Shown piece after piece: positions 1 to 6,564 of a stretch of DNA of 8,661 nucleotides. A program made the position numbers and the translations under genes. Source of the stretch: an uncultured Rhizobiaceae group bacterium (lineage in GTDB: Bacteria > Pseudomonadota > Alphaproteobacteria > Rhizobiales > Rhizobiaceae). Under the pieces are notes generated by a model, which worked only from the letters and a program-made list of their open reading frames with translations, was not told the origin of the DNA and did no database searches. Position 1 is the first letter of the stretch. The number at the start of each line of letters is the position of its first letter. The stretch covers positions 1 through 8,661 of the forward strand of contig CALDZZ010000079.1 of NCBI GenBank assembly GCA_937944075.1. The letters are read 5' to 3'.

Positions 1-899
1 GATTTGGGTTCCAGCACAATGCCAAAGGTGTGGTCTTTGTGAACACCAAACATGACGTTTGGATAGAAGGTGATGTATTCAGCTTCCTTGTCCCAGCGTT
101 TAGACAGGCCTTCGAAGGCTGCGAAGTTTCTGCCATCTTCATCGACTGCCATGGTGAAAGCGCGGGTGAGTTGGCCGGAGAAGGGGCCATCGCTCAAGAT
201 GTTTGCGTGGTCTTCCAGCTTTGAAACTTCGTTTAGCCCCGGATGAATGAAGGGCAGGTGATAGGCTTCGGAATAGTTTTCTACTGCCAGCTTCCAGTTG
301 GTTTCGACTTGAAGTTTGAAAGAGGATTCCTCGCCACCGTGATAGATGGGTTTATCGAATTCTTTCCAGCGTTCCAGCACGTCTTTGAAGTAGATTTCGA
401 ACGGTTCTGCGTCGCCTGATATATTGATGAAAACGACATCGAGATGCGTGTGGCTTCTGACTTCGATCAAGCCCAGCTCATTTTTATCGATGTTGGGATG
501 TTCATGAATACCAGGGCCGCCAACGTGTGGAGTTTGTTTCAAGGCGCCTTCGGTGGAATAGCACCATGCGTGATAGGGGCAACGCAGTAGACCAGTTGTC
601 TTGCCAGCTTCTTGCACGAGCTTCACGCCACGGTGGCGGCAAGCGTTGTGGAAGACGCGGATTTGCCCGTCACGGCCATGTGAAATGATGAAGGGATCGC
701 CCAGAAATTCTACAGGCTTTACGTCACCTGGTTCCGGTACATCCTTGCCAAAGCCAATGCCGACCCAGTTCGGCGTGAAGAGTTTGCGCTTTTCTTCAAT
801 GATTGCTTCTGGAGAGGTATAGAACCAATTCGGCATGCCGGTTGCCTTCTCGATAGGAAGGGCTGCATTGGCAACTTGGGTTTTGAGATTCATATCCAT
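1..899 (-). CDS. Rieske non-heme iron oxygenase, alpha subunit (partial, C-terminus beyond window)
   Basis: This is the catalytic subunit of a cytoplasmic two-component Rieske oxygenase. It uses O2 and electrons from a separate reductase, which is not in the window. The frame is open from the ATG at 899 to base 1, giving 299 residues of a family usually near 400. The Rieske cluster ligands are C87-x-H89 and C107-x-x-H110. The mononuclear iron site follows as E211, H214 and H219 in the segment ENYSEAYHLPFIH. The residue linking the two metal sites is Glu rather than the more common Asp. A bridging Glu is known from carnitine monooxygenase CntA, so a quaternary-amine substrate such as glycine betaine is a reasonable inference, strengthened by the nearby dehydrogenase and creatinase. 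A second in-frame ATG lies two codons in, but the GGAGG at seven bases favours 899. The family call is firm; the substrate is not proven. Confidence 0.92.
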   Translation of the reverse strand, partial: MDMNLKTQVANAALPIEKATGMPNWFYTSPEAIIEEKRKLFTPNWVGIGFGKDVPEPGDVKPVEFLGDPFIISHGRDGQIRVFHNACRHRGVKLVQEAGKTTGLLRCPYHAWCYSTEGALKQTPHVGGPGIHEHPNIDKNELGLIEVRSHTHLDVVFINISGDAEPFEIYFKDVLERWKEFDKPIYHGGEESSFKLQVETNWKLAVENYSEAYHLPFIHPGLNEVSKLEDHANILSDGPFSGQLTRAFTMAVDEDGRNFAAFEGLSKRWDKEAEYITFYPNVMFGVHKDHTFGIVLEPK

Positions 900-906
900 A
901 GCGAAA

Positions 907-911
907 CCTCC
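907..911 (-). promoter_or_regulatory. Ribosome binding site of the Rieske oxygenase gene
   Basis: On the minus strand GGAGG stands seven bases before the ATG at 899. It is the strongest Shine-Dalgarno match in the window and selects 899 over the in-frame ATG at 893. Confidence 0.75.
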
Positions 912-968
912 AGCATCTAATGATATTTTGAGGATGGCAGAACGCAGCTGGATTTATAATGTCTGTGA

Positions 969-984
969 GCGACGTGCATGTCGC
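969..984. promoter_or_regulatory. Imperfect palindrome between mnmD and the Rieske gene, candidate operator or 3' stem-loop
   Basis: The plus strand reads GCGACGTGCATGTCGC, a 16-bp palindrome broken only at one symmetric pair. It begins 4 bases past the mnmD stop, in reading direction, and lies 70-85 bases upstream of the Rieske start. A TATAAA-like hexamer for the minus strand (953-958) lies just downstream of it, with no good -35 box. It could be a regulator site for the Rieske gene or an mRNA 3' hairpin of mnmD; no T tract follows, so it is not a normal terminator. The remaining bases of this 89-bp gap show nothing else. Confidence 0.3.
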
Positions 985-988
985 GGGT

Positions 989-1669
989 TTATTTTAGCAT
1001 TCTACCGATTAACATATCGCGTTTACGGCCAAAGCCTTTAGTCTTTTCAACCTGAAATCCTGCAGCTTGTAATCCGCGCTTAACAAAGCCTGCTGCGGTG
1101 TACGTTGCAAATGTTCCATCGTTAGCTGTGTGTTCTCCAACCTCCTTCATGAGCGCTTCGTTCCATAGCTCAGGGTTTTTGGCAGGGGAAAAGCCATCGA
1201 GATACCAGGCATCCGCCTGAAAGTTCAATTGCGGCAAAAGACAGTTTGCATCCCCGATATGAACACTCAGGTTGATGGTATCGCCAAACTTGATCTCAAT
1301 TGTTTGCGCTTCAGGCTTCCAGCCTTCGATGAGTGTTTGAGACAAATGCGAAAGGACGGGCCAGCGCGAAAGGGCTTTTGTCATTTCTGTTGCCGACATC
1401 GGATATTGCTCAAAGGAAATGAACTGCAGTTTTGAATCAGTTTTGTTTGTCTCCTGCCATTGCCGAACAGTCTCCAGAAAGTTCAGGCCTGTTCCAAACC
1501 CAAGTTCTGCCAGGGTGCAGTTTCTCATGTCAGGCCAGCGTTCAGGCAACATATTACCGTTTATAAAAACGTGGTCAGTTTCTGCTCTTCCATCAACAAC
1601 GGAATAGTAAGGGTCATCAAATTGCAGGGAAACCGGAAAATTGCCTTCTCTCCATTCCAGTTTACTCAT
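989..1669 (-). CDS. mnmD: tRNA (5-methylaminomethyl-2-thiouridine)(34)-methyltransferase MnmD
   Basis: This SAM-dependent methyltransferase makes the last step to mnm5(s2)U34 in the wobble position of tRNAs. It matches the N-terminal half of bifunctional E. coli MnmC. The 226-residue product has the SAM-binding motif ELGFGTGLNFL at residues 55-65, the catalytic-region motif WYLDGFSPAKNP at 155-166, and a C-terminal GFGRKRDML at 212-220, all typical of the family. The start at 1669 is chosen because AAGGGGAA lies six bases upstream and because MSKLEW leads straight into the conserved domain. The frame stays open upstream into the opposite gene, but that part has no homology. The FAD oxidoreductase reads away from it on the other strand with 45 bp between starts, so the two share one short promoter region. 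It is a stand-alone MT domain with no fused oxidase, as is usual in this bacterial class. Confidence 0.93.
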   Translation of the reverse strand: MSKLEWREGNFPVSLQFDDPYYSVVDGRAETDHVFINGNMLPERWPDMRNCTLAELGFGTGLNFLETVRQWQETNKTDSKLQFISFEQYPMSATEMTKALSRWPVLSHLSQTLIEGWKPEAQTIEIKFGDTINLSVHIGDANCLLPQLNFQADAWYLDGFSPAKNPELWNEALMKEVGEHTANDGTFATYTAAGFVKRGLQAAGFQVEKTKGFGRKRDMLIGRMLK

Positions 1670-1714
1670 GAATTTCCCCTTGTTTTGAATCACTTGGCAC
1701 GACAAGTTACGATA
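1670..1714. promoter_or_regulatory. Short divergent intergenic region between mnmD and the FAD oxidoreductase
   Basis: Only 45 bp separate the two start codons. On the minus side AAGGGGAA is the ribosome site for mnmD. On the plus side there is no clear Shine-Dalgarno before the ATG at 1715. No convincing -35/-10 pairs fit here, so promoters must reach into the opposing coding regions. Confidence 0.5.
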
Positions 1715-2812
1715 ATGATTCATAATGCACATTCCGGAAGAATTTACGATACAGCGATTGTTGGCGCAGGCGTTTTGGGGCTTTGGGCTGCACTTCATGC
1801 AGCACGACGTGGTGAAAAGGTCATTGTTCTGGAAAAGCGCAAGATTGGTGCCGGGGCATCGGGTGGTTTTCTGGGTGCGCTCATGCCGCATATGCCGGAT
1901 AACTGGAATGCCAAAAAGCAAATGCAGTTTGATGGTCTCGAAAGTCTCGAACACGTCGTCGCAGAACTTGAAGAGCAAACCGGTATTGACTGTGGTTACA
2001 GACGTTGCGGTCGGGTGATGCCGGTTACAAATGAAAAACTGATAGGACAGATCGAGCGACGAATATTGGGCGCAAAAGACCATTGGCAAAGTAAGTACTC
2101 GATGTCCGTTTCTAATGCTTCGAGTCTTTCTCCTGAACTCAACCCTGAAATTGCAACGCATGGCATTCAACATGATACATTATCTGCCAGAATTAACCCC
2201 AGACAATATTTGATGGCTCTCGGATTTAATGTTCGCAAGTCTTGTGATCTGAAGGAAGGTGCGGATGTTGTCAGCATTGAGCCTGCAAGTGATCAGGTTG
2301 ATGTAGTCTTGAAAGACGGGAGCAGAATTGTTGCAGGCAATGTGATTGTCGCAAATGGCTATGAAGCCTATGAGCTTCTTAGGCCTTTCATGGCAGATAT
2401 GAATAATGGCAAAACGATTGGGCGCGGGGTCAAGGGACAGGCGGTACTTTTAGAGTACAAGCATGATGACACCATGCCTGTATATTATCACGATGGTTCA
2501 TACATTGTGCCACAAAAGAACAATCGGATTGCTATTGGCTCCACATCCGTTAACGATTGGAGTGAACAGGCGCCAGACGGCTTTGATTATAACAATATGG
2601 ATTTTTATCATCGCGCCATCCAACTGGTTCCAGCACTCAAGGACGCGCGAATCATTGATCGTTGGGCAGGTGTCAGACCTAGAAATACGCTTGAAAACAG
2701 AGGCACAGAACCGTTTTTTGAAACAGTTCCTGGGCAGAAAAGACTCCATGCACTAATTGGTGGTTTTAAAATAACCCTTGGTATTGCCCATTTAGAACGT
2801 AATTTTTCTTGA
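1715..2812 (+). CDS. FAD-dependent oxidoreductase, probable stand-alone MnmC oxidase-domain homologue
   Basis: This is a DAO-family flavoprotein of 365 residues. The N-terminal dinucleotide fold shows GAGVLG (G17, G19, G22) and E40 at the end of the second strand for the FAD ribose. It is followed by GASGGFLGALMPHMPDNWN, comparable to the GASG...GAL.P segment of MnmC. A second FAD contact, GGFKI, lies near the C-terminus. In E. coli the MnmC oxidase domain removes the carboxymethyl group of cmnm5U, giving the amine that the MnmD domain methylates. The divergent mnmD neighbour makes that role attractive, but a general amino-acid oxidase (glycine oxidase type) is not excluded. Only about a dozen residues follow GGFKI, so the usual last helix is short or missing. 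The ATG at 1715 is chosen because it leads directly into the FAD fold; the ribosome site is weak, and upstream in-frame codons overlap mnmD without homology. Confidence 0.8.
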   Translation: MIHNAHSGRIYDTAIVGAGVLGLWAALHAARRGEKVIVLEKRKIGAGASGGFLGALMPHMPDNWNAKKQMQFDGLESLEHVVAELEEQTGIDCGYRRCGRVMPVTNEKLIGQIERRILGAKDHWQSKYSMSVSNASSLSPELNPEIATHGIQHDTLSARINPRQYLMALGFNVRKSCDLKEGADVVSIEPASDQVDVVLKDGSRIVAGNVIVANGYEAYELLRPFMADMNNGKTIGRGVKGQAVLLEYKHDDTMPVYYHDGSYIVPQKNNRIAIGSTSVNDWSEQAPDGFDYNNMDFYHRAIQLVPALKDARIIDRWAGVRPRNTLENRGTEPFFETVPGQKRLHALIGGFKITLGIAHLERNFS

Positions 2813-2818
2813 GAGTCT

Positions 2819-2834
2819 CAAAAATGCATTTTTG
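2819..2834. repeat. Perfect 16-bp palindrome downstream of the FAD oxidoreductase
   Basis: CAAAAATGCATTTTTG is a perfect inverted repeat without a spacer, seven bases after the stop codon at 2812. It is AT-rich, so as RNA it would be a weak hairpin. It could end transcription poorly or be a protein-binding site. The rest of the 162-bp gap before radC has a smaller inverted repeat (GCAGG-GT-CCTGC, 2921-2932) and a candidate promoter. Confidence 0.35.
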
Positions 2835-2882
2835 TGTTGTATTTTTATGTGGTTTGCGTCATCTTGATGTCACCTAAATATG

Positions 2883-2911
2883 TTGCTGAGCGGAGTATAC
2901 ATAACGATAAT
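2883..2911 (+). promoter_or_regulatory. Candidate promoter for the RadC-family gene
   Basis: TTGCTG (2883-2888) and GATAAT (2906-2911) are separated by 17 bases. The -10 box matches the consensus in five of six positions, while the -35 box is weak. It lies 64 bases before the start codon, in a gap that follows a possible weak hairpin. It is a guess by consensus only. Confidence 0.22.
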
Positions 2912-2974
2912 TTAGCTGGAGCAGGGTCCTGCAATTATCAATATCTGTACAAATAACTTAAGTAAGGTTTCAGC

Positions 2975-3652
2975 ATGATTGGTTTGGTTGAATATATTGC
3001 TGCCAATAATATCCAGAGCGCTATTTTTTCTGATATTACCGAGCAAACTCACATGTCAGATGACTGGGAAATATTGAACGGTCTCATATATTGTTACGCT
3101 AGTCGTGAGCAACGTGCAGATGTTGCTTTCAGTCTGCTTCAGGAATTCGGTAATCTTCCGACTATCCTGACCCAAAATACGCAGTCCCTGATGCGTGTGA
3201 AAGGGGTTTCTTCAGACATCGCCAACAGCTTGCAGTTGGTAAGGCGCGCTGCAACGCTTATTGCCGAAAAGCGTATTTTGAAAAAACCCGCTTTGAACAA
3301 TTGGCAGGCGATTGAAAACTATTGCAGAACCGTCATAGGCTACGAAGGTCGCGAAAACCTCATGGCCATCTATCTTGATGCCGAGTTTTGCCCAATACGT
3401 TCTGAGCAGGTTTCAAAAGGTACAGTAAATCACGTGGCAACCTATCCAAGAGAGATTGTTGCCCGATTGCTACAGCTGGATGCCTATTCAATCATTCTAG
3501 CAAAGAATATTCCGACCGGCCGGCTAAATCCGGAGCCGAGCGAAGTTGAAGCTTCCCTGAAACTGAAACAAATTTGCGAAACCATTGATATTCATTTTAT
3601 GGACGCTGTGCTTGTTGGAAAAAGTGGTGTTCGCAGCATGATGAAGAATTGA
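2975..3652 (+). CDS. RadC/UPF0758-family protein with a lost JAMM metal site
   Basis: The 225-residue product is full length for the RadC family and keeps its architecture. An N-terminal helical region with a helix-hairpin-helix-like LMRVKGVSSDIANSL (72-86) is followed by a C-terminal JAB/MPN domain starting around 105. Family landmarks are present: LDAE (134-137), SEQVSKGTVNH (143-153) and YPREIVARLLQLDA (157-170). The metal-binding core is not conserved. The canonical HNHPSG is KNIPTG at 177-182, and the following Asp position is probably E192 after a two-residue insertion. The usual late His in DHLIVG and the His after it are also replaced (A211, V219). The Glu at 144 remains. The family is named for DNA repair, but its function is unsettled and a catalytic role is unlikely here. 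AAGG seven bases before the ATG supports the start. Confidence 0.85.
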   Translation: MIGLVEYIAANNIQSAIFSDITEQTHMSDDWEILNGLIYCYASREQRADVAFSLLQEFGNLPTILTQNTQSLMRVKGVSSDIANSLQLVRRAATLIAEKRILKKPALNNWQAIENYCRTVIGYEGRENLMAIYLDAEFCPIRSEQVSKGTVNHVATYPREIVARLLQLDAYSIILAKNIPTGRLNPEPSEVEASLKLKQICETIDIHFMDAVLVGKSGVRSMMKN

Positions 3653-3653
3653 G

Positions 3654-3675
3654 GCAATTATTGTTGCTTTAATTT
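3654..3675 (+). terminator. Possible weak terminator after the RadC-family gene
   Basis: A five-pair stem GCAAT/GTTGC (3654-3658 with 3663-3667, one G-U pair) has a four-base loop and is followed by TTTAATTT. It starts one base after the stop codon. The stem is weak and the T run is broken, so confidence is low. Confidence 0.25.
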
Positions 3676-3719
3676 CGAACATCACGACAAGATGCCCGCC
3701 ACCAATTTGTCGCTACCAG

Positions 3720-3771
3720 AACAGTTTTACATTCAAAAATCGTTTGATAGTCTTGTTAAATCGAAACTGTT
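3720..3771. repeat. Spaced inverted repeat upstream of the FAD-GcvT dehydrogenase gene
   Basis: AACAGTTT (3720-3727) and its exact reverse complement AAACTGTT (3764-3771) flank 36 bases, ending 18 bases before the ATG at 3790. The second arm covers the place where a ribosome site would be expected, and no good Shine-Dalgarno is visible. Eight-base arms at this spacing can occur by chance. Confidence 0.2.
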
Positions 3772-3789
3772 GAATTTGAGCAATTTGGT

Positions 3790-6348
3790 ATGGCGAATTT
3801 TCCTGAAAAAGCAAAAGTTGTAATCGTTGGACAAGGGGGTATTGTCGGTGCTTCTGTAGCGCATCACCTGATAGAGCGCGGATGGGACGATATTGTCGGT
3901 CTTGATATGTCTGCTATTCCAACAGATGTCGGGTCAACTTCTCATGCGTCTGATTTTTGTTATGCGACTGCCCATGATCAACTGACTTGCGCCACGACCA
4001 TGTATTCGATTGATTTCTTCCATAAGCGAGGGAACTACGAAAAGGTCGGTGGCCTTGAAGTGGCTCGTGTTGGTGATGATGACCGCATGGCAGAACTAAA
4101 ACGCAAGGTTGCATCCGGCAAGGCGTTTGGTACCAACGCCCATATGATTTCTGCCAAGGAAGCCAAAGAGAAATTTCCGCTTTTGGAAGAAGACATGATT
4201 CAAGGAGCCCTTTGGGACCCTGATGCTGGTCTTGTCGTTCCGCGTTCGCAATCTGTTGCAGGTGATCTTGTCAATGAAGCGGTTGCAACCGGCAAGCTAC
4301 AGGCTTTTGCAAATACGGAAGTCACAGATCTCATCATTGAAGATGGTCATATCGAGGGTGTTGTAACGCCCAAGGGAAAAATCATGGCTGATTATGTCGT
4401 GGTTTGTGCGGGTCTGTGGGGCAGAACTGTTGCCAAAATGGCTGGTGAAGATCTTCCCGTGATGCCGGTCGACCATCCACTTTTATGGTTTGGCCCTTAT
4501 GATGAGTTTGATGGTACAGGCAAGGAAATTGGTTATCCGCTTTTGCGCGATCAGGGCAATTCTGCCTATATGCGCGATACTGGTGACAAGGCCACGGGCG
4601 AAGGCGGCATGATCGAATGGGGGTATTATGAGGAAAAAGAACCTCGCATGTGCCACCCACGTGACCTTCAATCGAAGGAAGAAGCACGCCTTTCCCCATC
4701 CCAGCGCGATCTGGAAATGGAGCAAATCATGGAGCCACTTGAGCGTGCGATTGAACTTACGCCCATTCTTGGAGAGCTTGGTTATGATGAAAAGCGTTCG
4801 TTCAATGGTCTGTTACAGGTAACTGCAGATGGTGGGCCTTCCATAGGTGAAAGCCAAAATGTGCGTGGACTTTGGTATGCGGTGTCCGTCTGGGTGAAAG
4901 ATGGCCCGGGAACAGGAAAGTATATTGCAGACTGGATGACAGATGGCAAAACAGAACTGGATCACTCTTCGATTGATGTTGCGCGTTATTATCCCTTCCA
5001 ACAGGAAGAAGAGTACATCGAAGAGCGTTGTTATGAGACAGCGTTCAAGATTTACAACCCGGCTGTTCATAACCGCGAACCCTATACGGCATCACGTCAT
5101 ATGCGCCGTTCGCCTTTCTATGAGCGTGAAGTAGAGCTGGGTGGTCATTTCATGGAAGCTGCTGGCTGGGAGCGCGCTCACGGCTATGCAGCCAATGAAC
5201 ACCTGCTCGAAAAATATGGTGACCGTGTTCCGGTACGCGAGAATGAGTGGGACAATCGGCATTTCTGGCGTGTCTCCAATGCCGAGCACCTTGAGATTAG
5301 TGAAAATGTTGGCATGGTGAACCTCTCACACTTTGCCATTTATGATGTATCTGGCCCGGATCATGAAGCCATGATGGAGTATCTTTGTGTTGCTAAGGTT
5401 GGTGGCACAACTCCGGTTGGAAAAGGGATTTATACGCATTTCCTGGATGAAGATGGTGGTGTAAGAGCTGACCTTACACTGATACGCATGGAAGATCGCT
5501 ACCGCGTAATCGATGGTGGCGATACAGGCAACCGCGATTTTGTCTATATGAAACGCATGGCCGAGGATAAGGGTTTTGATGTCACCGTTGAAGACCGAAC
5601 AACTGATTTCACCTGTATCGGCTTGTGGGGGCCGAATGCACGCGAAAACCTTCAGGCTGTTGCGGATGACCCTGATGTCTTAACACATGAGAACTTCCCC
5701 TTTGCAGCGATCAGGACCTTTACGGTAAATGGTGTGAAAGTCACTGGCTTTCGCATCTCCTATGTTGGAGAGCAAGGTTGGGAGCTGCACTGCAAATATG
5801 AAGACGGACTTGCTCTTTGGGACGCATTATACGGGCAGGGAGTGACGCCGATCGGTGTTGAAACCTACGCTAACAGTCGCAGGCTTGAAAAGTCACTCAG
5901 ACTTCAAAATGCAGACCTTCTGACAAACTATAACCTTATGGAAGCAGATCTTGCTCGCCCCAAGGTTAAGGAGGCAGATTTTCACGGCAAGGCTGCCTAC
6001 ATTGATCAGCGTGCTCGAGATCATCAACCTGCAAAGCTTTGTACCCTTGTCATGACAGATAATATAGACAGTAACGGTGTTGCCCGTTATCCCGTTGGTA
6101 ATATGCCAATCATGACAAAGAATGGTGATTTTCTTATTGATAGCCTAGGGCGACGGTCTTTCATAACCAGTGTTGCCTACGGGCCTACCATTGGTAAAAA
6201 TATATGTCTTTCCTATCTCCCTCATGAGATGGCTGAAAAAGGAAATGAATTTATTGTTGAATATATGGGCGATAAATTTCCGGTAGAAGTTGCCGGGGTA
6301 GGGTATGAGCCACTGTATGACCCGGAAAATCTCAAACCGAGAACCTGA
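3790..6348 (+). CDS. Dimethylglycine/sarcosine dehydrogenase-like FAD-GcvT protein
   Basis: This 852-residue flavoprotein is close in length to animal dimethylglycine dehydrogenase. It probably oxidises an N-methyl group of dimethylglycine or sarcosine and loads the one-carbon unit on tetrahydrofolate. The FAD domain (about 8-400) opens with VGQGGIVG at 13-20. H52 in GSTSHASD occupies the place of the His that binds FAD covalently in DMGDH and SDH (there usually STWHA). A short FAO_M linker region (about 405-460) follows. GcvT-type folate-binding domains follow at about 465-740 and 755-845, with RADLT (D561 at the conserved folate-site Asp position) and YVGEQGWELH at 658-667. No signal peptide is seen. 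The start is set by the immediate FAD fold; its ribosome site is weak. The gene has its own terminator downstream. Which methylamine it prefers cannot be read from the sequence; context with creatinase favours sarcosine, and with the Rieske oxygenase favours dimethylglycine. Confidence 0.9.
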   Translation: MANFPEKAKVVIVGQGGIVGASVAHHLIERGWDDIVGLDMSAIPTDVGSTSHASDFCYATAHDQLTCATTMYSIDFFHKRGNYEKVGGLEVARVGDDDRMAELKRKVASGKAFGTNAHMISAKEAKEKFPLLEEDMIQGALWDPDAGLVVPRSQSVAGDLVNEAVATGKLQAFANTEVTDLIIEDGHIEGVVTPKGKIMADYVVVCAGLWGRTVAKMAGEDLPVMPVDHPLLWFGPYDEFDGTGKEIGYPLLRDQGNSAYMRDTGDKATGEGGMIEWGYYEEKEPRMCHPRDLQSKEEARLSPSQRDLEMEQIMEPLERAIELTPILGELGYDEKRSFNGLLQVTADGGPSIGESQNVRGLWYAVSVWVKDGPGTGKYIADWMTDGKTELDHSSIDVARYYPFQQEEEYIEERCYETAFKIYNPAVHNREPYTASRHMRRSPFYEREVELGGHFMEAAGWERAHGYAANEHLLEKYGDRVPVRENEWDNRHFWRVSNAEHLEISENVGMVNLSHFAIYDVSGPDHEAMMEYLCVAKVGGTTPVGKGIYTHFLDEDGGVRADLTLIRMEDRYRVIDGGDTGNRDFVYMKRMAEDKGFDVTVEDRTTDFTCIGLWGPNARENLQAVADDPDVLTHENFPFAAIRTFTVNGVKVTGFRISYVGEQGWELHCKYEDGLALWDALYGQGVTPIGVETYANSRRLEKSLRLQNADLLTNYNLMEADLARPKVKEADFHGKAAYIDQRARDHQPAKLCTLVMTDNIDSNGVARYPVGNMPIMTKNGDFLIDSLGRRSFITSVAYGPTIGKNICLSYLPHEMAEKGNEFIVEYMGDKFPVEVAGVGYEPLYDPENLKPRT

Positions 6349-6381
6349 TTACCTAGTATAAAATACCTATGAATACGTAAT

Positions 6382-6416
6382 AAAAGCCTGAAATCGTTAA
6401 GATTTTGGGCTTTTTT
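6382..6416 (+). terminator. Intrinsic terminator of the FAD-GcvT dehydrogenase gene
   Basis: A 14-pair stem is formed by AAAAGCCTGAAATC (6382-6395) and GATTTTGGGCTTTT (6401-6414), with two central G-U pairs and loop GTTAA. The 3' arm runs into TTTTTT (6411-6416). It begins 33 bases after the stop codon and separates this gene from the envelope genes. Confidence 0.88.
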
Positions 6417-6447
6417 ATTAATCAAATTCACCCTTCGTAACAGTTGT

Positions 6448-6460
6448 AACACAGCGTGTT
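6448..6460. repeat. Small inverted repeat in the gap upstream of the exported hydrolase
   Basis: AACAC-AGC-GTGTT forms a 13-base inverted repeat. Two TTGACT hexamers (6476-6481 and 6503-6508) lie downstream, but neither has a good -10 box at 16-18 bases. The gap from 6417 to 6564 has no gene that can be supported. Confidence 0.2.
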
Positions 6461-6550
6461 TTCATGGTCACATTATTGACTTTTTTCGGTTGCTAATCGC
6501 CTTTGACTTAACAACCCCGACAGAATGGGAAGAAACAACTGCGTGGTATT

Positions 6551-6563
6551 TCGGTTAAACCGA
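6551..6563. promoter_or_regulatory. Palindrome directly before the hydrolase ATG
   Basis: TCGGTTAAACCGA is a perfect inverted repeat around a single central base, ending one base before the ATG at 6565. It takes the place of a ribosome site for that ATG. It could be an operator, or simply part of the 5' leader if translation starts at the TTG at 6604, which has a better ribosome site. Confidence 0.4.
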
Positions 6564-6564
6564 T

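Noticed and set aside
30..1041. Plus-strand open frames across the left end
   Set aside because: They are shadows of the minus-strand Rieske oxygenase and mnmD, which have complete cofactor or substrate-binding motifs.
1460..1714. Upstream extension of the FAD oxidoreductase frame to 1460
   Set aside because: The extra 85 residues are antisense to mnmD and low in plausible protein features; the FAD fold begins right after the ATG at 1715.
1670..2173. Upstream extension of the mnmD frame to an ATG at 2173 (394 residues in all)
   Set aside because: The extra 168 residues lie antisense to the FAD-binding domain of a recognisable gene and show no family features. The ATG at 1669 has a good ribosome site and begins the conserved domain.
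2760..2875. Frameshift truncating the FAD oxidoreductase
   Set aside because: I read the other frames past the stop and found no continuation resembling a DAO-family C-terminus, so a frameshift is not supported; only the short end is reported.
6476..6531. Promoters based on two TTGACT hexamers
   Set aside because: Neither hexamer has a TATAAT-like box at 16-18 bases, so no promoter is called.
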